64,000 nt of DNA from positions 10,230,001-10,294,000 of the forward strand of contig CAUJLY010000006.1 in NCBI GenBank assembly GCA_963281155.1, written 5' to 3'. This stretch comes from Rhabditophanes sp. KR3021 (lineage: Eukaryota > Nematoda > Chromadorea > Rhabditida > Alloionematidae). The notes beneath the pieces are model-generated. The model ran no database searches, was not told where the DNA came from, and saw only the letters and a program-made list of their open reading frames with translations. Of the stretch, positions 63,701 to 64,000 are shown one piece after another. Positions within the stretch are counted from its first letter, which is position 1. Each line of letters opens with the position of its first letter. Both the position numbers and the translations under genes were made by a program.

Positions 63701-64000
63701 ATCACTTTATCAATGAATCAGTGAAATTTAAAAGATGATCGTTATTAATGCAAACGTTACTTTTATTATTTCATGCGAAGAATATATTAGATCCTAGAAT
63801 GTACATTTAACGACCAAAATTTGTAAGTTTTTAGACTACAACAAAAGACCTCATTCAAATTAAATGTATTTGTTATCACCAAAAAGATAAGCTAATATAT
63901 ACATAATGATCGACACTTAATCATTCATGTGAAGCAAACTACATTACATATCCAGATATGCAAATATATCTTTACGATTTTCCATCCAACACAAATAAAT
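60741..64000. other. Probable 5' intron/promoter region of the RIPOR-like gene
   Basis: About 3.3 kb of AT-rich sequence to the window end. The missing first exon(s) of the minus-strand RIPOR-like gene should lie here or beyond. A minus-strand frame at 61166-60942 (74 aa) has a strong hydrophobic segment (YILFALLLLLVTFILI) but no acceptor before it. A short minus frame at 62979 ends in a donor-like GTATCC in the wrong phase for the known exon. A short CA repeat lies near 62072. Confidence 0.4.
60942..61166 (-). CDS. Doubtful 74-aa single-span membrane ORF
   Basis: Starts at an ATG (61166) and encodes a short polar N-terminus, a very hydrophobic helix (about residues 16-31), then a mixed tail with three Cys. 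It could be a small type II membrane protein or an exon of one. There is no splice acceptor, no homologue and no polyA signal of note, and hydrophobic frames are common in AT-rich DNA, so it is listed only as a possibility. Confidence 0.15.
   Translation of the reverse strand: MSINNTPLLFNNTKQYILFALLLLLVTFILIKQPFVITSGVVYSSFTANICHINISFHMQYISNALFSEICIRI

Noticed and set aside
1..64000. CRISPR arrays, rRNA, tRNA, spliced-leader RNA genes and transposons
   Set aside because: No regular repeat-spacer pattern, no tRNA A/B box pair, no spliced-leader sequence and no transposase or reverse-transcriptase reading frame was recognised by eye.

Overview
The window looks like nuclear DNA of a nematode. 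It is AT-rich. Introns are mostly short (about 40-110 nt) with T-rich acceptors (TTTTAG/TTTCAG). Several start codons sit only a few bases after an isolated acceptor, as in trans-spliced mRNAs. The gene content fits too: an astacin protease with ShKT domains, a trehalose-6-phosphate synthase fused to a HAD phosphatase domain, and a PAN-domain mucin. Nothing points to a bacterium, phage or virus. The exact species is not determinable by eye; few introns and TTTTAG acceptors would fit a clade IV type genome (inference).

Layout. 0.2-0.8 kb: decayed LRR/F-box-like fragment (-). 0.9-2.0 kb: VIP36/LMAN2-type cargo lectin (-). 5.6-7.3 kb: astacin with three ShKT domains (+). 8.4-8.8 kb: small unrecognised secreted protein (+). 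11.6 kb: possible peptide precursor. 14.2-16.6 kb: aminergic GPCR (+), probably an octopamine/tyramine receptor. 20.0-37.6 kb: one giant secreted gene (+) with seven PAN/apple-like domains around a Ser/Thr/Glu-rich core full of acidic Ser-Gly sites of the glycosaminoglycan-attachment type. 37.8-39.0 kb: unrecognised gene (-). 40.3 kb: tiny membrane-protein gene (+). 41.6 kb: possible micropeptide. 42.1-46.1 kb: trehalose-6-phosphate synthase (-). 48.0-49.2 kb: adenosine deaminase (-). 55.0-57.0 kb: OSGIN-type flavin monooxygenase-like protein (+). 57.5-60.7 kb: RIPOR/FAM65-family Rho effector (-), with 5' exons not found. No operon-like spacing is seen; genes are separated by long AT-rich gaps.

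The most interesting locus is the giant PAN/mucin gene, a candidate chondroitin-proteoglycan of the apical extracellular matrix, about 5,018 aa if its frame breaks are bridged. Its central exon is broken four times. Three breaks are single extra bases at or beside short homopolymers and one is a 2-base hybrid between neighbouring repeats. Similar +1 breaks occur in the 40.3 kb and 38.5 kb genes, which points first to sequence or assembly error and only second to biology. No tRNA, rRNA, CRISPR array or transposon was recognised.
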